From the NCBI GenBank assembly GCA_949127695.1, contig CASBQH010000172.1, positions 1 to 8,093 of the forward strand: a stretch of DNA of 8,093 nt, read 5' to 3'. Below the pieces are notes generated by a model, which searched no databases, was not told the DNA's origin, and saw only the letters and a list, made by a program, of their open reading frames with translations. Below are positions 5,890-8,093 of the stretch, piece by piece. This DNA is from Synechococcales cyanobacterium PMM_0073 (lineage in GTDB: Bacteria; Cyanobacteriota; Cyanobacteriia; Elainellales; Elainellaceae). Position 1 is the stretch's first letter, and the number at the start of each line of letters is the position of its first letter. The position numbers and the translations under genes are program-made.

Positions 5890-7560
5890 CTAGCCTCCGG
5901 TGGGCTTGAAGTAATCCAGCAGCCGGTCGCCGGAATCGGCTCGCACCAGCGCCACCACCACATCGGGCAGCGCAAACCAGCCCGGATAGATCAAATAGCG
6001 CGGCTCCCAGCGCGGGTGAAATTTTTCTTTGTAGGCATGGAGCCCTTGAAAGTTATAGAACTGATTCAGGTGACTGTAGAGATAGCGCACCGCTTTTTCC
6101 AGCCGGGGGGACTGCTTGGAGAGGCCGATGCCGGAGAGCGCTGACAAGCCCAGATTGAACCCGTCATAGCCCTGCGCCTTGAAATGCTGAAACAGCGAAA
6201 CAAACAGAAAATCCATCGTGCCTTGCTCCACGTTCTGCCGCCGCCGCATCAGGTCAATCGTAATTTCGTTCAGATGGTATTCTGGCACCACGTTCGCAAA
6301 AGCAGTCACCTGTCCGTCTGCATTGCGAATGACAGCCATTTCACAGGCTTTTAAATAAGCCTCATCAAACCAGCCCAGCGAAAATTTCTTTTCAGATCCC
6401 TGCATCATTTGCAGCCACTCATCGCTGACTGCGCGCAGTTCACTCAGCAGGCTGCTGGAAATTGGTGGGGCATAAAACTCGATTTGATGTCCAGCTTTGG
6501 CCATCTTGTTCATTGCAGTTCGCAGATTTTTTCCCGGCTTGCCTTCTAGCGTAAAGCTCTTCAAATCGACAATCGCCTCTTCGCCAATTTGCAGAGCCTG
6601 TAGCCCTAGAGATTGGTACAGCTCCAGATCATCTGGCAGAGTTTGATAAAATGCAGGATACCAGTCGTTGTGGGCGCAAAACTGCTGAAACCCGGCGATG
6701 GCTTCCCGTCGATCTTCAGGTGGGCCGATAGGATCACCTAGAGCAATCGCACCTCGACCTTTGGCGACGTAGGCAATCATGCTCTGCCCAGTTGGGCTAA
6801 AGAAATAGAGCTTGTCATCCAGCAGCGTGAACCGCGCTAGCGAAGAATGGCCATACTGCTTGACAATCGCTTGGGCGAGCTGGCGATCGGCTTTAGCTGC
6901 CCCGGAAGAGAGCAGCACCGGGCGCAGCAGCATCCAAATACCGAAGCCCATTGTCGCAATCCCCACCATGTAAATCGAGTCGGCAAAGAACTCGCCAAAG
7001 CGCGTCGTCGGCTGCAATCCCGCATTATCGTCGCTGAAGAACATGGCCAGGGTTTGCCATACCGCTGCACTCAAATTGAAATTGACCGAATAACGCTGAT
7101 CTAGCCAGTAAAATCCTAGTGTGCCATACAGCAGCGTGAACAGCAGTGCCGCCGCCAAAACCTTTAGCCCTTGGGCAATTGAGGAGCGATCTGACTGAGC
7201 TGTAAACTGCCGTCGCATCAGCAGCAGCTGCACGAATAGAATACCTGCCAATAGACTCTCCTCGTAGTCCCAGCCCTTAATCAGATTGCTCAGAATCGAA
7301 AGCACTAGCAGCCCAACCGTCAGCAGCCAAGCCACGCGCTTGCGGCGCAGCAGGTTGGCCGAGAGTACCAGCAGCAGAAAGCCAATCACGGCGGCAAACA
7401 CATGCGCCCCCGCCCGCACTTGAAACGGAAACAGCGCTTCGATCCAGCCGATCCGCTCAGGCAAGCCGGGTGTTGCCGCAGAAACAAGATTGACTAGCCC
7501 CATGCCTGCGGTCAGTAAAGCCGCAGTCCAGAGCCAGAAGCGATCTTTTGATAACAGCAT
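5890..7560 (-). CDS. Phosphatidylglycerol lysyltransferase-like synthase (DUF2156, MprF C-terminal half)
   Basis: A 556-residue protein with about six N-terminal membrane helices (within residues 8-215) and a cytoplasmic double-GNAT DUF2156 domain from about residue 235 to the end. The domain carries the aminoacyl-phosphatidylglycerol synthase landmarks: IALGDPIGP (272-280), GKNLRTAMNKMAKAG (343-357), EITIDLMRRR (432-441) with the conserved Asp436, FNLGLSALSG (468-477) and YKEKFHPRWEPRYLIYPG (510-527). Family members transfer lysine, alanine or another amino acid from aminoacyl-tRNA to phosphatidylglycerol, altering surface charge and peptide resistance. The amino acid used here cannot be told. 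Unlike Staphylococcus MprF (about 840 residues) it lacks the flippase helices, which are supplied by the next gene. The ATG overlaps the stop of the upstream esterase gene (TAATG), with GGGAG seven bases before it. Confidence 0.92.
   Translation of the reverse strand: MLLSKDRFWLWTAALLTAGMGLVNLVSAATPGLPERIGWIEALFPFQVRAGAHVFAAVIGFLLLVLSANLLRRKRVAWLLTVGLLVLSILSNLIKGWDYEESLLAGILFVQLLLMRRQFTAQSDRSSIAQGLKVLAAALLFTLLYGTLGFYWLDQRYSVNFNLSAAVWQTLAMFFSDDNAGLQPTTRFGEFFADSIYMVGIATMGFGIWMLLRPVLLSSGAAKADRQLAQAIVKQYGHSSLARFTLLDDKLYFFSPTGQSMIAYVAKGRGAIALGDPIGPPEDRREAIAGFQQFCAHNDWYPAFYQTLPDDLELYQSLGLQALQIGEEAIVDLKSFTLEGKPGKNLRTAMNKMAKAGHQIEFYAPPISSSLLSELRAVSDEWLQMMQGSEKKFSLGWFDEAYLKACEMAVIRNADGQVTAFANVVPEYHLNEITIDLMRRRQNVEQGTMDFLFVSLFQHFKAQGYDGFNLGLSALSGIGLSKQSPRLEKAVRYLYSHLNQFYNFQGLHAYKEKFHPRWEPRYLIYPGWFALPDVVVALVRADSGDRLLDYFKPTGG
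5894..5898 (-). promoter_or_regulatory. Ribosome binding site of the flippase gene
   Basis: GGAGG on the minus strand, seven bases before the ATG at 5886. It lies inside the last codons of the synthase gene and straddles its stop region, which fits translational coupling. Confidence 0.8.
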
Positions 7561-8093
7561 TATTTCACTCCCGCTTGAACAAACTGTTGACCCACGTAGC
7601 GTAGCGAATCTGCGAGATGCTTATGAAAATAGTTCCAGCCGTAGTCAGCACCCGTCAGCCCATGCCCGCCCGGAAACGGATAAAATACGTTGGCCACGCC
7701 TAGCCGATTCAGAGTTTGGTGAAACTGCTGGGTAGAGGCCAAGAGATCGGTATCGTCTTTTCCTGCATCGAGATAGGCGCGAATTACTCGCAGCTGAGCC
7801 TTGGGAAACCGTTGAATAAATTGATTGGGGCTGTTTTCAGCGCCGCTTTTGTCGGTGAAGTAGCCGCTGTGGCTAAAAAAGATATGGAAGAGGTTGAGAT
7901 GCCGCAGACCAATATTATAGGCTCCCCAGCCACCTGAAGAGACGCCGCCGATTGCCCAGAATTTGGGATCATCTAACGTGCGGTAGCGAGTTTTAATCAC
8001 CTGCGGCAGTTCAACGCCAATTAGCGTCCCCACCTTGCCGTTGTCACCGTCAAAATAATCTGGATCCCAAATCGGGCTAGAGCCGCGATTATC
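7560..8093 (-). CDS. Esterase-family alpha/beta hydrolase (PF00756-like), C-terminal part
   Basis: Partial gene: the frame is open to the right edge, so the 5' end is missing; 177 C-terminal residues are visible. A GTG at 8033 is not taken as the start because clear family sequence (RGSSPIWDPDYFDGDNGKVG) lies upstream of it. The nucleophile elbow AIGGVSSGGWGAYN has the catalytic Ser as the first Ser of G-V-S-S-G (codon 7938-7940). An acid candidate lies in YLDAGKDD and the histidine in FPGGHGLTGADYGWNYF, so the triad can be complete. These enzymes resemble esterase D and mycolyl-transferase-fold hydrolases that cleave ester bonds. It overlaps the synthase gene by one base (TAATG), so it is the upstream member of the same operon. 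An aminoacyl-lipid hydrolase is a reasonable guess, given that hydrolases are paired with such synthases elsewhere. Export cannot be judged without the N-terminus. Confidence 0.88.
   Translation of the reverse strand, partial: DNRGSSPIWDPDYFDGDNGKVGTLIGVELPQVIKTRYRTLDDPKFWAIGGVSSGGWGAYNIGLRHLNLFHIFFSHSGYFTDKSGAENSPNQFIQRFPKAQLRVIRAYLDAGKDDTDLLASTQQFHQTLNRLGVANVFYPFPGGHGLTGADYGWNYFHKHLADSLRYVGQQFVQAGVK
7568..7572 (-). promoter_or_regulatory. Ribosome binding site of the synthase gene
   Basis: GGGAG on the minus strand, seven bases before the ATG at 7560 and within the final codons of the esterase gene. Confidence 0.75.

Noticed and set aside
5749..6144. Plus-strand open frame of 131 codons across the synthase-flippase junction
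   Set aside because: It is antisense to two strongly supported genes and lacks any recognisable pattern or ribosome binding site.
7490..7735. Plus-strand open frame across the esterase-synthase junction
   Set aside because: It is antisense to both genes, whose overlap and ribosome binding site explain the region.

Overview
The window looks like a piece of a cyanobacterial chromosome of moderate GC content. The best clue is a short two-helix DUF751/Ycf33 protein, a family largely confined to cyanobacteria and plastids. It sits directly upstream of a cyanobacterial-type rbfA and a family 3 glycoside hydrolase. The acetyl-CoA synthetase and the DUF2171 protein also read as cyanobacterial versions. 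No exact HIP1 octamer (GCGATCGC) was found by eye, so the lineage would be a HIP1-poor one; a Leptolyngbya-like filamentous form is only a guess. No tRNA, rRNA, CRISPR array, insertion sequence or phage gene was seen.

Layout. Positions 1-1315 (minus strand) hold a compact housekeeping cluster read in the order ycf33-like, rbfA, then a GH3 beta-N-acetylhexosaminidase cut by the left edge. A clear minus-strand intrinsic terminator (about 1368-1403) separates this cluster from an upstream single gene for a DUF2171 protein (1420-1743). A divergent intergenic region (1744-1963) then leads to the plus-strand acs gene (1964-3934) and, after a 171-base gap, an alpha/beta hydrolase gene (4106-4942). 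That hydrolase gene ends tail to tail, 17 bases away, with a minus-strand three-gene operon filling 4960-8093.

That operon is the most interesting part. In reading order it encodes an esterase-family alpha/beta hydrolase (5' end beyond the right edge), a six-helix membrane protein with a C-terminal DUF2156/aminoacyl-phosphatidylglycerol synthase domain, and an eight-helix MprF-type flippase protein. The junctions are very tight: a TAATG overlap between the first two genes and a 3-base gap between the last two, each with a strong Shine-Dalgarno sequence. Together the second and third genes make up the two halves of a full MprF, but as separate proteins and in reversed order compared with the fused protein. 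The linked hydrolase suggests a make, flip and remove cycle for a modified membrane lipid, most likely aminoacylated phosphatidylglycerol. This role is inferred from family membership and gene order; the amino acid, lipid and hydrolase substrate cannot be read from the sequence.

The remaining genes are metabolic or housekeeping: Acs activates acetate, RbfA matures the 30S ribosome, and the GH3 enzyme probably acts on cell-wall amino sugars. Nearly every base of the window is explained by these nine genes and their short control regions; the longest gap between genes is 220 bases.
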